Source: a virus
Length of the DNA stretch: 62,264 bases
Direction: 5' to 3' (one strand)
IMG/VR virus record: IMGVR_UViG_3300050011_000078
Location: 1 to 62,264 of that record
Shown here: positions 50,042 to 58,300 of the stretch, in pieces
How positions within the stretch are numbered: position 1 is the first letter of the stretch
Layout of the letters: each line of letters opens with the position of its first letter
Translations under genes and position numbers: made by a program
The notes under the pieces: model-generated
Database searches by the model: none
Told to the model about the DNA's origin: nothing
The model's input: only the letters and a program-made list of their open reading frames with translations

Positions 50042-50536
50042 ATGCGAAGACTTTTCGGCGTCTACAATACGAAGATCGAATCCAGCAAATCAATTCCGAT
50101 CATGCTCGCCACGGCGGCCAACCCTGAATATTGGGTTGACGCTTACGGGATTGATTTGGCCGGCGTCCTGTTGCCCGGAGACTACGTTGAGGCATGGGGC
50201 GGCGCTGAATTCACGAACAACACCGTGGAAACAGGCATCGTCACATGCTTGACGCTGACGAACGCCATGCCAGACCAAGCCGGCCCGCTCTCAGTATCGA
50301 ATGGCTATACCGGCATGTTCTTGTGCCCACAAACCGTCGAGGATGCGGACAAGAGCATTATTCATCATCAGGTGCGGACGCCGATTGGCGCCACGCTGAT
50401 TACCGACACGACATATTCAGATCTCGCATGCTTTCGTATGCGATGTGCGGCGCAATCTTCCGCCGCGATGTCGACCGCCATCCCGATCATTATCGAACAG
50501 GGATACGGCCAAATGTGGGTCAAAGTTTACCGCTGA
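50042..50536 (+). CDS. Hypothetical tail-cluster protein
   Basis: The 164-aa protein (SKSIPIMLATAANPEYWVDA, then YGIDLAGVLLPGDYVEAWGG) has a beta-rich profile and ends the fibre cluster. It follows fibre B by 12 bases. It may be a fibre tip or a chaperone. No family is recognised. Confidence 0.6.
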   Translation: MRRLFGVYNTKIESSKSIPIMLATAANPEYWVDAYGIDLAGVLLPGDYVEAWGGAEFTNNTVETGIVTCLTLTNAMPDQAGPLSVSNGYTGMFLCPQTVEDADKSIIHHQVRTPIGATLITDTTYSDLACFRMRCAAQSSAAMSTAIPIIIEQGYGQMWVKVYR

Positions 50537-50573
50537 TCCTCGGTCGACCCCTTTCCACTTAGGAGGTTCACAA

Positions 50574-50966
50574 TTGAAACACGCTATTTTTGGCGCGCTT
50601 GCGCTCGCATCTTTGTCATCATGCGCGCCGGCGCCGGCCATCGCCGCCGAGGCGCCGCCATCGCTCTGCGTCAATATCTCCGTCCCTAAGGACGCCATCG
50701 CCGCGCGCAACGGCAGATGGATCGAACTGACGCCGGAGCAATGGCAGTTCATGCGCGGCATCTATGTGATGAATCCGGCGACACCGGCAGGCCTCCCCTA
50801 CGGCGACAGGGCCATACTGGCCGAGGTTCCCGGCCATGCCGGCGGCGTGGTGTTTTTCATCGACGGCGACAGGGCTTGCACGCCTATGCCTGTCCCTTCC
50901 GAGATAACAGCCATGCTGCAAGACGTGGCGACCGGGACGCTCAACCATGAAGGCCGCGCCCTTTGA
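50574..50966 (+). CDS. Small exported protein/lipoprotein before the lysis genes
   Basis: The start is TTG with a perfect AGGAGG at 50561-50566. The N-terminus (KHAIFGALALASLSSCAPAP) is a signal peptide with a lipobox-like LSSC. The mature part has two more cysteines (LCVNI, ACTPM). It overlaps the RlpA-like gene. Periplasmic role unknown. Confidence 0.6.
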   Translation: MKHAIFGALALASLSSCAPAPAIAAEAPPSLCVNISVPKDAIAARNGRWIELTPEQWQFMRGIYVMNPATPAGLPYGDRAILAEVPGHAGGVVFFIDGDRACTPMPVPSEITAMLQDVATGTLNHEGRAL

Positions 50967-51505
50967 CGCGCGTTTGGCCGATTTCGGTTGCGCTCGCGCT
51001 GGCGTGGCTTTTTATCCCGCACGCCGCGCGCGCCGAAAGCCCGACACAGTTCTGGGTGCATCGGGCGCAGGGCCGTCTGTCTTCCACCGCGGACGGTCGC
51101 GCGGCCGGATGGATCGGCGCGCTGATAGCCCGCGCGTCGTTCTATGGCGCTGGGGAAAAGCTCAACCGCCATACGTCTAACGGCGAGGTTTTCGACCCTC
51201 GCGCGCATACGGCGGCGCATCGCACCTTGCCGTTCGGCACGCGCCTAAAGGTGACGAATCTATCGACGGGCCTTTCGACGACGGTTCGCGTGAACGATCG
51301 CGGCCCCGCCGAATGGACGGGAAGAGCGATCGACCTTTCGCGCGCCGCTGCGGCCGAGATTGGCATGCTCGCGGCCGGCGAGGTCCGCGTTGCAATCAGC
51401 ATCCTAAACCAACTGACGGAATCACACCATGATCGACCGCGAGAAGTTCTTTCCAGCCGCGCGCGCCTCGGTTTTCATGGGGCGCATGGATCAAAGTCAA
51501 GTTGA
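50963..51505 (+). CDS. RlpA-like double-psi beta-barrel protein
   Basis: The 180-aa protein begins at a TTG coupled to the previous gene and has a signal peptide ending ARA-ES. Residues about 57-150 match RlpA: ASFYGAGEKLNRHTSNGEVF, then AAHRTLPFGTRLKVTNLSTG, then VRVNDRGPAEWTGRAIDLSR. RlpA of Pseudomonas is a lytic transglycosylase that cuts peptidoglycan lacking peptide stems. The last 27 residues overlap the endolysin gene. It may assist envelope lysis. Confidence 0.8.
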   Translation: MTRVWPISVALALAWLFIPHAARAESPTQFWVHRAQGRLSSTADGRAAGWIGALIARASFYGAGEKLNRHTSNGEVFDPRAHTAAHRTLPFGTRLKVTNLSTGLSTTVRVNDRGPAEWTGRAIDLSRAAAAEIGMLAAGEVRVAISILNQLTESHHDRPREVLSSRARLGFHGAHGSKSS

Positions 51506-51968
51506 CGGCGTCAACGCACTTCTAGACGCCGCGCCGCCTGCCTGGGATGCGCGATGGACTGCCTATGCGCTCGCTACCGCTTATCATGAAAGCGCGCGGA
51601 CAATGCAGCCGATCAGGGAATACGGTCGCGGCGCCGGGCATACTTATGGAATTATCGATCCGATTACTGGTCAATATTATTATGGCCGAGGCTATGTGCA
51701 ACTCACTTGGAAGGCGGACTATAAGGTGATGTCTGTTGTTGTCGGGGAGGACCTCGTCGCCAACGCGGACCTCGCGTTGCGACCCGACCTCGCCGCGAAG
51801 ATCCTGTTTTACGGAATGGGGCACGGATCATTCACCGGAGTCGGGCTCGCGCGATATTTCAATGGCGAGGCGTCCGATTGGATCAATGCGCGCCGCGTAA
51901 TTAACGGAACCGACTGCGCGGCGCAAATCGCCGCTTATGGGCAAGAGTTCCACTCCGCTCTGGCTTGA
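51429..51968 (+). CDS. Endolysin, GH19 chitinase-class lysozyme
   Basis: The 179-aa protein starts MIDREKFFPAARASVFMGRM. The GH19-like core contains AYALATAYHESARTMQPIRE, with the catalytic Glu of HES, and GRGYVQLTWKADYKVMSVVV. It ends the peptidoglycan-degrading pair with the RlpA-like protein. No signal peptide is seen, so a holin is needed. Confidence 0.88.
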   Translation: MIDREKFFPAARASVFMGRMDQSQVDGVNALLDAAPPAWDARWTAYALATAYHESARTMQPIREYGRGAGHTYGIIDPITGQYYYGRGYVQLTWKADYKVMSVVVGEDLVANADLALRPDLAAKILFYGMGHGSFTGVGLARYFNGEASDWINARRVINGTDCAAQIAAYGQEFHSALA

Positions 51969-52016
51969 AAACGATTTCCACAGAACGCACTAAATCGCTC
52001 CCAAGATTAAAGGATT

Positions 52017-52056
52017 CGCGCACCGGGGCCGACTGACGGTCGCCGGGCGGTGCGCG
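52017..52056 (+). other. Hairpin upstream of the holin-like gene
   Basis: CGCGCACCG (52017-52025) pairs with CGGTGCGCG (52048-52056). The loop has further internal pairing. It ends 41 bases before the start at 52098 and could slow transcription or translation of the holin. There is no T tract. Confidence 0.45.
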
Positions 52057-52097
52057 ATGCCTCCCGGCCCCCGGCGATCGTCTTTATTGAGGTCAAG

Positions 52098-52307
52098 ATG
52101 AATTCGGACGAAATCAAACAACTCGTTCCTGTCGTTGTGATGGTGCTGACGCCGCTCTGCGCCAAATACGGAATCACAGATTCCGACATTGCGACGTGGG
52201 TCAACATCGGCGTCGAAGTCGTTGGCGCCCTGATGCTGACGATTCAGCACTGGAACATGAAGAAGGTTCCTGAAACCTCCGTCGTCGCAGCTCCCGCCAA
52301 AGCGTGA
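52098..52307 (+). CDS. Holin-like membrane protein
   Basis: The 69-aa protein starts MNSDEIKQLVPVVVMVLTPL after TTGAGG. It has two hydrophobic segments (residues 8-22 and 34-52) and the K-YG-ITDSD pattern seen in putative holins of the Pam3_gp28 type. It directly follows the endolysin. Role as holin is inferred from size, topology and position. Confidence 0.65.
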   Translation: MNSDEIKQLVPVVVMVLTPLCAKYGITDSDIATWVNIGVEVVGALMLTIQHWNMKKVPETSVVAAPAKA

Positions 52308-52663
52308 GCGAATCCGGGCAACTTTCAGACCCGGAGCTCATAGACGCAGTCATCGAACAATGGGCGGCGCGCGACGCGACCGCCTATCTCCTCCGCATCC
52401 TACTCAAAAAGGTTCACGATATGTCGCTCGATCTCACACGCCTGAACAAAGCTTTCGCCGACAATGCCGCCGCTCAGACCGCGCATGCGAGCGCGCTGAT
52501 TGCCAAGGCATCGACGGAAGCATCAAACGCAGCTTCTGTTTCCGCCGCTGACCAGATGGCCGTCGACGGCGTCGCAGCTTCGGTCGAAGGCGTCACGGCG
52601 AGCATCGTCGCCGCGACGGCTGCGGTTGTCGCTCCGGCGCCGGTTGCTGCGGCCGCCGCCTGA
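52304..52663 (+). CDS. Helical Ala-rich hypothetical protein
   Basis: The 119-aa protein begins with a GTG that overlaps the holin gene. It is a helical protein (ATAYLLRILLKKVHDMSLDL), then an Ala/Ser/Val-rich coiled tail. Its position suggests a lysis or tail accessory. No family is recognised. Confidence 0.5.
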   Translation: MSESGQLSDPELIDAVIEQWAARDATAYLLRILLKKVHDMSLDLTRLNKAFADNAAAQTAHASALIAKASTEASNAASVSAADQMAVDGVAASVEGVTASIVAATAAVVAPAPVAAAAA

Positions 52664-52692
52664 CAATTGCCAATCACAAAAAGGAAAACGAA

Positions 52693-53130
52693 ATGTTGAA
52701 GATTCTTGCGGCGGCCGCGATTGCGCTCGCGTCCATCTCTCTCGTCGCCTGCGGCACCGATCCCACCACAGGCCTTGCGACGTTCGGCAGTATCGATATC
52801 AATCTCGGAAATTCGAAGGCGAATTCCACGCTTCTCGCCGTCTCCGCGAAAATTGATGCCGGTATTGCGGTTGTTCAGGCTGATCTTCCCGCACTCTGCG
52901 CAATCGCCTCGAGCGCCGCACAAGTCGGCGCTGCCGCCTCTGCACTCTCGAATAACGCGAAGCTGGCCCAGGTGACAAGCGGCGCGTCTGCCGCCGCCAC
53001 GAGCCCCATTTGCGTCAATGGCGTCACCGGAACCGTCGCCGACGCGACCACGCTCGCCGCCTCGATCAAGGCCGTTGCGTCTGCGGTCAACAAGCCTGCG
53101 GCGTCGATCGCCGCGCCGCTCGCCCAGTAA
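52693..53130 (+). CDS. Lipoprotein
   Basis: The 145-aa protein has a signal with lipobox SLVAC (Cys 20). The mature protein is Ala/Ser-rich, helical, with CAIAS and SPICV cysteines. It might be an outer-membrane spanin-type or superinfection-related lipoprotein, which cannot be told from the sequence. Confidence 0.6.
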   Translation: MLKILAAAAIALASISLVACGTDPTTGLATFGSIDINLGNSKANSTLLAVSAKIDAGIAVVQADLPALCAIASSAAQVGAAASALSNNAKLAQVTSGASAAATSPICVNGVTGTVADATTLAASIKAVASAVNKPAASIAAPLAQ

Positions 53131-53212
53131 GGCGTAATGCTGTGCTGGCGTGGCGACGGTCGTGCTTGTTGCGATCGCCGCCGCGCCGCTTGCGGCCGGA
53201 GGGAGAACGCTC

Positions 53213-53416
53213 ATGTTCAATAGAATCGTCGGAGCAATTTTGATCGTCGCCACGCTGTCGATGTCCGGTTGCGCGGCTATCCAGTGCGTGACCAACGGCA
53301 GCAACGCCTACGGGCTAACAACTGCACTCTCAATAATCGGCGGCACGGTCGGCATCATCGTCATAATCGTCGTTGCCGGCTGGATTTGGCTAACATCTCT
53401 AAAGCGATGGGACTAG
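53213..53416 (+). CDS. Small lipoprotein with a C-terminal membrane span
   Basis: The start ATG (MFNRIVGAILIVATLSMSGC) follows GGAGGGAGAAC. A lipobox MSGC at residues 17-20 is followed by about 20 residues and a second hydrophobic segment (IIGGTVGIIVIIVVAGWIWL). Lipid anchor plus span is a combination seen in unimolecular spanin-like proteins, but here the linker is too short to cross the periplasm. Confidence 0.55.
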   Translation: MFNRIVGAILIVATLSMSGCAAIQCVTNGSNAYGLTTALSIIGGTVGIIVIIVVAGWIWLTSLKRWD

Positions 53417-53420
53417 CGCT

Positions 53421-53768
53421 TTGGCCTTCTCGCTCGGCGGTCTTCTATCGTTCTTCACCGGACGAACTGCGGCGCCGACTCTAACCGCAGGCGGCTTGCA
53501 AATCGCCGCCGGTCAGATCGCCGACCTGTCCGCAGCACTCAGCGCGCATCTGGCGAACATGCCGGCCGACGAAGTTCTGACCGAGGATATTCTCCTCGAC
53601 GCCGCGATGCTTGCGGGCGGACCATGGGCGCTCGCCGCGCCGACGCTTGTTCCGCTTCTTGTCCCGCTGATCTTCGATCTCATCACCAAAAACCAATCCG
53701 CGATGCCTGGCGCGCTGGCAACGATCGGCTCCGGCAAAAAAGGATCAAACCCAAATGAGCCTTCTTGA
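53421..53768 (+). CDS. Hypothetical membrane-associated protein
   Basis: The 115-aa protein starts at TTG four bases after the previous stop. An amphipathic N-terminus is followed by acidic helix and a hydrophobic C-terminal part (ALAAPTLVPLLVPLIFDLIT). It overlaps the next gene by 14 bases. Function unknown. Confidence 0.45.
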   Translation: MAFSLGGLLSFFTGRTAAPTLTAGGLQIAAGQIADLSAALSAHLANMPADEVLTEDILLDAAMLAGGPWALAAPTLVPLLVPLIFDLITKNQSAMPGALATIGSGKKGSNPNEPS

Positions 53769-54039
53769 TAGCTTTCTTGGCATTCTCGAGCGCGCTATCC
53801 AAAACCCCAGCGACAAAGCCGCGGTCAAGATCGCGATTGATGGCATGGCCGCATGGAATGCCATCGCGAGCAACCCGCTGGTCATGCAGCTTGAGTCGGA
53901 TATCGGGGCCTATGTGGCGCTGACGACGCCCGCCACAACCGCCGCGCCCGCCCCGGCGCCCGCGACAGAGCCGCCGGCGCCAAGCCGCCAGAGCCCGCAA
54001 GATTTCAACCGCTGGCAGGCGGAACACCCCAACGCCTAA
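53755..54039 (+). CDS. Small hypothetical protein with a Pro/Ala-rich tail
   Basis: The 94-aa protein (MSLLDSFLGILERAIQNPSD) has a helical N-terminal 55 residues. A Pro/Ala/Thr-rich linker follows, then a C-terminal FNRWQAEHPNA. Its layout is that of small phage lysis-cluster proteins. Function unknown. Confidence 0.5.
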   Translation: MSLLDSFLGILERAIQNPSDKAAVKIAIDGMAAWNAIASNPLVMQLESDIGAYVALTTPATTAAPAPAPATEPPAPSRQSPQDFNRWQAEHPNA

Positions 54040-54070
54040 CACCACGCAAGCGCAAATAGGGGATGATGAA

Positions 54071-54439
54071 ATGGGAGTCCCAGGTGGTGTAGGCGACGAA
54101 GCATGGTCGCTCTGGCAAATATTCGTAACCCTCGTGAGCGGCGGCGCGCTTACGTCGTCGCTCGGTTTCATATTTTGGACCGGCCGCAAACTTGGACAAG
54201 GGGAAATGTCAATGACGGCGCTTCGCCGGGATTTTGAGGATCACGGCGAATCCGATGAACGCACCTTCGCCGCGGTAGAACAGAAGATCGAAAGACTTCG
54301 CATGGAATCCAGCGACGTCAAACAGTTGATTTCCGACAGGCCGAGCCGGTCGGAATTCCTCGAAGGCATAAGGAGCATTCAGCAATCGATTTCGGCCATG
54401 GGCATGAGAATTGATAGCGCGTTTCGACGCGAACAATAA
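54071..54439 (+). CDS. Inner-membrane coiled-coil protein, spanin-like
   Basis: The 122-aa protein has one N-terminal span (residues 14-34) and then a long coiled coil (RRDFEDHGESDERTFAAVEQ, then KIERLRMESSDVKQLI, then GIRSIQQSISAMGMRI). This is the topology of an i-spanin. Lipoproteins upstream could be its outer partners. The role is inferred from topology. Confidence 0.5.
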   Translation: MGVPGGVGDEAWSLWQIFVTLVSGGALTSSLGFIFWTGRKLGQGEMSMTALRRDFEDHGESDERTFAAVEQKIERLRMESSDVKQLISDRPSRSEFLEGIRSIQQSISAMGMRIDSAFRREQ

Positions 54440-54452
54440 AAGGGAATCCTGA

Positions 54453-55676
54453 ATGACCATTTCCGATGAAGAATTGACGCAAGCCGTCGCTCTGTATCGC
54501 GAACATGGGAGTTATAGAAAAGCCGCCGTCGCTGGCGGCATGCCGACGATGACGATGCACAGTCGCGTCAAGATCGCCGCCGAGCGCGGCCTTATGGGCT
54601 TTACGCCGGTCCTGCCAGGATTCGCGATCAAGCAGACGTCGGAGAAAGTCGACGGCGCTTGGGTCAAGCAGACCAGGGAGTCTGGCGAAATATTCGAGGT
54701 TCCCGCAGGTCAAGCGATCAATGGCGTATCCGCTCTCGTTGACGCCGACGGCCGCGAGATGTTCAAGTGGATCAAGACGAGCGCCGAAAGCAAAAACCTC
54801 GAACATCTGATCTCCGCCCTCGAAGCTAGATTCGCCAAGCCGGAACATCGACCCTATCTCGACATCGTTCCGACCGTCAAAGGCAACGACGATCTGATGA
54901 GCGTCTATCCTATCGCCGATCAGCACCACGGCCTTCTGGCGTGGGGACGAGAAACCGGCGAGGATTATGATCTCAAGATCGGCGCGCAGCGGTTGCGCGA
55001 CTGCGCTAAGCGCCTTATAGGGCAATCCCCACCGAGCTCGCTCGCCATAATTTTGAACCTTGGCGATTGGCAGCATACCGACGATTCAAGGAACGTGACG
55101 CCCGGCCACGGCCACGGCTTGGACGTTGACTCTCGATACTATAAGATCGTTGAAACCGGCGTCGATCTCTTGGTCGACGTTATCGAACTCGCGCTGCAAA
55201 AGCACGAGAAGGTCATCGTCCGCAACATCGCCGGCAACCACGATCCGCATTCTAGCGTTGCTCTGACGATCGGCATTCGCCAGCACTACCGCAACAATCC
55301 AAGAATCGAAGTCGTCAATAGTCCGAGTGATTTTTTCTATCATCGCTTCGGCAAGGTGCTGATCGGCGCGACGCACGGTCACAAGCTCAAACCCGCGAAT
55401 ATGGCGATGGACATGGCCGTTACGCAACGCGAGGATTGGGCGAAGGCCGATTACCGGCATTTTTTCTTCGGACATATCCATCACGAGTCCGCCGTTGAGG
55501 TTGGCGACGTGCGCGTTGAAAGTTTTCAATCACTTGCTTCGAAAGATGCATATGGACGCGGAGCGGGGTTCAATTCAGGTCGATCGCTAACGAGCATTAC
55601 ATTCCATAGCCGAGATGGCGAGATCGGGCGACACCGCGTCAATATCCCCCCGCCGCGTGCTGTGAAGTCACATTAG
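54453..55676 (+). CDS. Calcineurin-type metallophosphoesterase with N-terminal HTH
   Basis: Residues 1-50 form an HTH (ALYREHGSYRKAAVAGGMPT). The phosphoesterase domain has all family motifs: YPIADQHHG (metal Asp/His), LNLGDWQH (GD), IAGNHDPHS (GNH[D/E]), ATHGHKL and FFGHIHHE (GHxH). HTH-linked members of this family occur in phages and may act as nucleases or nucleotide phosphatases. It is the largest accessory protein after lysis genes. Confidence 0.8.
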   Translation: MTISDEELTQAVALYREHGSYRKAAVAGGMPTMTMHSRVKIAAERGLMGFTPVLPGFAIKQTSEKVDGAWVKQTRESGEIFEVPAGQAINGVSALVDADGREMFKWIKTSAESKNLEHLISALEARFAKPEHRPYLDIVPTVKGNDDLMSVYPIADQHHGLLAWGRETGEDYDLKIGAQRLRDCAKRLIGQSPPSSLAIILNLGDWQHTDDSRNVTPGHGHGLDVDSRYYKIVETGVDLLVDVIELALQKHEKVIVRNIAGNHDPHSSVALTIGIRQHYRNNPRIEVVNSPSDFFYHRFGKVLIGATHGHKLKPANMAMDMAVTQREDWAKADYRHFFFGHIHHESAVEVGDVRVESFQSLASKDAYGRGAGFNSGRSLTSITFHSRDGEIGRHRVNIPPPRAVKSH

Positions 55677-55754
55677 GCGGAACTGCGAATTTGCAGACCA
55701 TGAGAGACTTCCGGCAAATTTGCATAGCTTTTCTCAGATGAAGGGATAAAGGTC

Positions 55755-56042
55755 ATGGTCAGAAAGGCTCCAACCAAGACGACAGTCCAAGCCAAAGTCC
55801 TGATCGTCACCTGGGACGACGCCGTGGCCGACGGGGGGTGGAAAGAGCACCACGAAGCCGACCTGCCGCAGCGATGCACGTCGATCGGCATGGTCGTGCT
55901 GGAAAACGATATTTGCTTGGTCCTCGCCGGCACTTGGGGCATGAACGGCGCGAAGATGGAAACCAACAATCGCATCACCATTCCGCGCGGCTGGATCGTC
56001 AAACAGACGCTCGTGAACATCAACTTAGTTGCAAGCGCGTGA
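55755..56042 (+). CDS. 95-aa hypothetical protein
   Basis: The protein (KVLIVTWDDAVADGGWKEHH, then SIGMVVLENDICLVLAGTWG) is beta-rich, with AAAGG upstream. It overlaps the DUF1937 gene by GTGA. Such small barrels are frequent in phages. Function unknown. Confidence 0.6.
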   Translation: MVRKAPTKTTVQAKVLIVTWDDAVADGGWKEHHEADLPQRCTSIGMVVLENDICLVLAGTWGMNGAKMETNNRITIPRGWIVKQTLVNINLVASA

Positions 56043-56500
56043 TCAGAACCGGCACCGCCCACGAATACGAGGCGCGAAAGCGCTCCGCGCGCAACGTCGT
56101 AAGACCCGCGCCGACGCTCGAAGACCTGACTTATGTCGCGGGATTCTGGTATTTGGCGACGCCATATTCGAAGTGGGCAAATGGAATCGACGACGCCGCA
56201 TTTGTCGCGGCCGAAGTCGCAGCCAAGATCATCCGGCGCGGCGTCCCTGTCTATTCTCCGATTGCGCACACGCACCCGATTGCGGTCGTTGGCAATATCG
56301 ACCCGCTCGATCACGCTATTTGGATGCCGATGGACAAGCCGATCTTCGACGCGGCCGTTGGCCTGATTGTCGCCATGCTCGAAGGCTGGCGCGAAAGCTA
56401 TGGAATCGGCAAAGAGATCGCATGGTGCGAAGCGGCCGGCAAGCCGATTTTCATGCTCGATCCAAAAACCATGGAGCTGTCCCCGCATGTCGCGTCCTAA
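56039..56500 (+). CDS. DUF1937 protein, nucleoside deoxyribosyltransferase-like
   Basis: The 153-aa protein starts at GTG. It has WYLATPYSKWANGIDDAAFV, SPIAHTHPIAVVGN, DHAIWMPMDKPIFDAAVGLI and GWRESYGIGKEIAWCEAAGK, the DUF1937 pattern. The fold is related to 2-deoxyribosyltransferases that swap nucleobases. A role in nucleotide or modified-base metabolism is inferred. Confidence 0.78.
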   Translation: MIRTGTAHEYEARKRSARNVVRPAPTLEDLTYVAGFWYLATPYSKWANGIDDAAFVAAEVAAKIIRRGVPVYSPIAHTHPIAVVGNIDPLDHAIWMPMDKPIFDAAVGLIVAMLEGWRESYGIGKEIAWCEAAGKPIFMLDPKTMELSPHVAS

Positions 56501-56798
56501 AAACGCCGAGCCTATGACGAAAGCCAAGCTGCTAAACCTCGCCATTGAAGCCACCGCCGGGCGCGGCCTTAACTACGGCCGCCCGGAAGACAATTTCGCG
56601 CGCATCGCCCGCCGCTGGCGAGTGCATTTGATGAACGCCTATGGAATCGACGTCGATCTGACTGCAACATCGGTCGCCATCATGTGCGCTGATATCAAAA
56701 TCGCTCGCCTGGAAAACCAGCCAGACCACCTTGATTCGTGGATCGATTTGGCTGGGTATAGCGCTTGCGGCGCAGAGATCGCGGTCAAGGGCGCCTGA
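56487..56798 (+). CDS. DUF6378-type protein
   Basis: The 103-aa protein has GLNYGRPEDNFARIARRWRV and VAIMCADIKIARLENQPDHL, then DSWIDLAGYSACGAEIA. This is the DUF6378 signature, with conserved E, D and H residues reminiscent of MazG/dUTPase-like helical folds. It overlaps DUF1937, which supports a joint nucleotide-related role. ATG at 56514 is an alternative start. Confidence 0.75.
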   Translation: MSRPKNAEPMTKAKLLNLAIEATAGRGLNYGRPEDNFARIARRWRVHLMNAYGIDVDLTATSVAIMCADIKIARLENQPDHLDSWIDLAGYSACGAEIAVKGA

Positions 56799-56829
56799 AA
56801 TTATACTCGTTTCGCGAAGATGGTATAAC

Positions 56830-56860
56830 GCCCCGCTGGCTCGGCCGGCGGGGCCTTTTT
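56830..56860 (+). terminator. Rho-independent terminator of the late operon
   Basis: GCCCCGC (56830-56836) pairs with GCGGGGC (56848-56854), with additional inner GGC/GCC pairing. CTTTTT follows. It lies just after the last rightward gene and before the convergent early operon. Confidence 0.85.
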
Positions 56861-57001
56861 CCGTTTCGGATGAGGGATAGGATCAAAATAACCGTTTGCA
56901 TTCAATGCATCATGTGAGGGACGATTATGGCAACTTGACGTTGATATTGATCGACTATGTTTCCCCTAACGTGCCCGCCATCGATTTTCTAAGCTATTGT
57001 C

Positions 57002-57241
57002 CTATTTGGTCTTTTTAACGTCCGATCCCTCGCCGCCCATAGGGGCAGGGAATAGAATGGTCGTCGTTTGTTCGCTTTTGAAGCGGTCCATTGCCGATCC
57101 GGCAAGACGCGTCCGATCCGGAACGAGCCGGATTGTCCCATCGGGGGCAATCTCGACAACGCGGCCCGTCCCGGCCTTGTCGGCCGCGCGAACGGCCCGC
57201 GCTATGTCGGCTTGAGAAAATCTCGCGGCGCGCATGCTCAT
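57002..57241 (-). CDS. Small hypothetical protein, last gene of the leftward operon
   Basis: The 79-aa protein (RAARFSQADIARAVRAADKA, then VVEIAPDGTIRLVPD) is of a type common in rhizobial and related prophages. It is always small, with a helical start and a short beta hairpin. Function unknown. GGAAA upstream is a weak ribosome site. Confidence 0.65.
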   Translation of the reverse strand: MSMRAARFSQADIARAVRAADKAGTGRVVEIAPDGTIRLVPDRTRLAGSAMDRFKSEQTTTILFPAPMGGEGSDVKKTK

Positions 57242-57275
57242 GAAGTTTCCAGATTTTCAGGACAAATGCAATACC

Positions 57276-57311
57276 GGAACGAATTTTCACGTCCAGGAAC
57301 GAATTTTCACG
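57276..57311. repeat. 20-bp tandem repeat at the end of the HNH gene
   Basis: GGAACGAATTTTCACG occurs at 57276-57291 and 57296-57311 with a 20-bp period. The second copy overlaps the HNH stop codon. It appears to be a local duplication. Confidence 0.75.
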
Positions 57312-57738
57312 CTTTCTTGGCTGGCTTCACGTCCTTAAACATCGGCCGGCGCGGCGGCAGGCTATCCAGCTTCGAGGGGCGCCGGGCGCGGTCGATCGCC
57401 TTTTGCGTCTTGGCGAAGTCGGCGCCTTTAAGCTCGGCCTTGGGGCGCGTGGCTCCGACGTGGGCTGCTTCCAAGCGCTTCGCACGCGCGATTGCGCTTG
57501 TATCGCCTGGCGTCTTGTCAGCATGGCACAATCGGCAGATGGCGCGGCAGTTCGAAAACGTCGCCTTCCCACCTAGGCCGTCCGCAATCTCATGATCGAA
57601 ATGCACACGGCCCTTGACGAGAGTGGCGTTGCAACGTGTCTTCGTGCCGTCCTCGCGGGTTACGTCGGCTTCGCATTTGAATTCTGCGAAATTCAGGCGC
57701 TTGACGCGGACGGCGGCCGAGAACTCTGTGCGGCTCAT
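57307..57738 (-). CDS. HNH endonuclease
   Basis: The 143-aa protein has the HNH core VHFDHEIADGLGGKATFSNC, then RAICRLCHADKT (paired CxxC and terminal His). The C-terminal half is basic. HNH enzymes near phage early genes may be packaging-related or free nucleases. This one lies far from terminase, in the leftward operon, and overlaps its neighbour by 4 bases. Confidence 0.85.
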   Translation of the reverse strand: MSRTEFSAAVRVKRLNFAEFKCEADVTREDGTKTRCNATLVKGRVHFDHEIADGLGGKATFSNCRAICRLCHADKTPGDTSAIARAKRLEAAHVGATRPKAELKGADFAKTQKAIDRARRPSKLDSLPPRRPMFKDVKPAKKA

Positions 57739-58106
57739 GCGCGTGCCGCCTTGTTGTGCTTATCCCGCAACACAAATCTGCGAAGCAATCCGAACCAAAG
57801 GCCGCGCGCTTCGTCTGGCGCTCGCTCTCGTGCGCCTTGGACTGCATCGCGCATTTGCTCATCCATATCGCCGTGCATCCAACAAAAACACGGCGTATTG
57901 TTCTTAACCCACGTTCTCAAATCAACGCAGCGCTCACACGTATGGACCGAAGAAGCGCTCCCATCCCATATTGCGAACAGCGCTTCATATCGTTCGCCCG
58001 GCGTGATTATACCGCCGCACTCGTAACAGCGATGCAGCTTACGAGCCCGGACGATCTTCGGGCGGTAGACAGAGGGAGGATCGTAGTCACAATAGCAATC
58101 GGTCAA
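57735..58106 (-). CDS. Multi-cysteine zinc-binding protein
   Basis: A TTG start overlapping the previous stop (TTGA), with AGAGG upstream, gives about 123 residues. CYCDYD, HRCYECGGII, HTCERCVDL and CFCWMHGDMDEQ provide several cysteine and histidine pairs, enough for two zinc sites. Similar small proteins are found in phages and prophages. Function unknown. An upstream ATG at 58142 would overlap the neighbour by 40 bases. Confidence 0.65.
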   Translation of the reverse strand: MTDCYCDYDPPSVYRPKIVRARKLHRCYECGGIITPGERYEALFAIWDGSASSVHTCERCVDLRTWVKNNTPCFCWMHGDMDEQMRDAVQGARERAPDEARGLWFGLLRRFVLRDKHNKAARA

Positions 58107-58300
58107 CGCGCCCTCTTTTCGTCCGTTGCGGCGTCGTGCCAAGTGAACGCGAGCTGACCCTCAGCGGTTATTGCATCGTCGCTCAACCCGCAGCCGTCGC
58201 AGGCCGGACATTCGATGCAAAACACTTCCTTTCCGCGGCGGTCGTGGATTGGATAGAGCCCAAGCCCTTCGCAGACATTGCATTTGTCATCGTCTTTCAT
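58103..58300 (-). CDS. Small zinc-ribbon protein (DnaJ-type CxxCxGxG)
   Basis: The start MKDDDKCNVCEGLGLYPIHD was chosen at the overlap with the upstream gene. Two cysteine pairs CNVCEGLG and CPACDGCG resemble the DnaJ zinc repeat. A longer frame upstream lies on another gene. Function unknown. Confidence 0.65.
   Translation of the reverse strand: MKDDDKCNVCEGLGLYPIHDRRGKEVFCIECPACDGCGLSDDAITAEGQLAFTWHDAATDEKRAR

Noticed and set aside
46360-50536. Diversity-generating retroelement in the fibre region
   Set aside because: No reverse transcriptase and no template/variable repeat pair are visible near the fibres.
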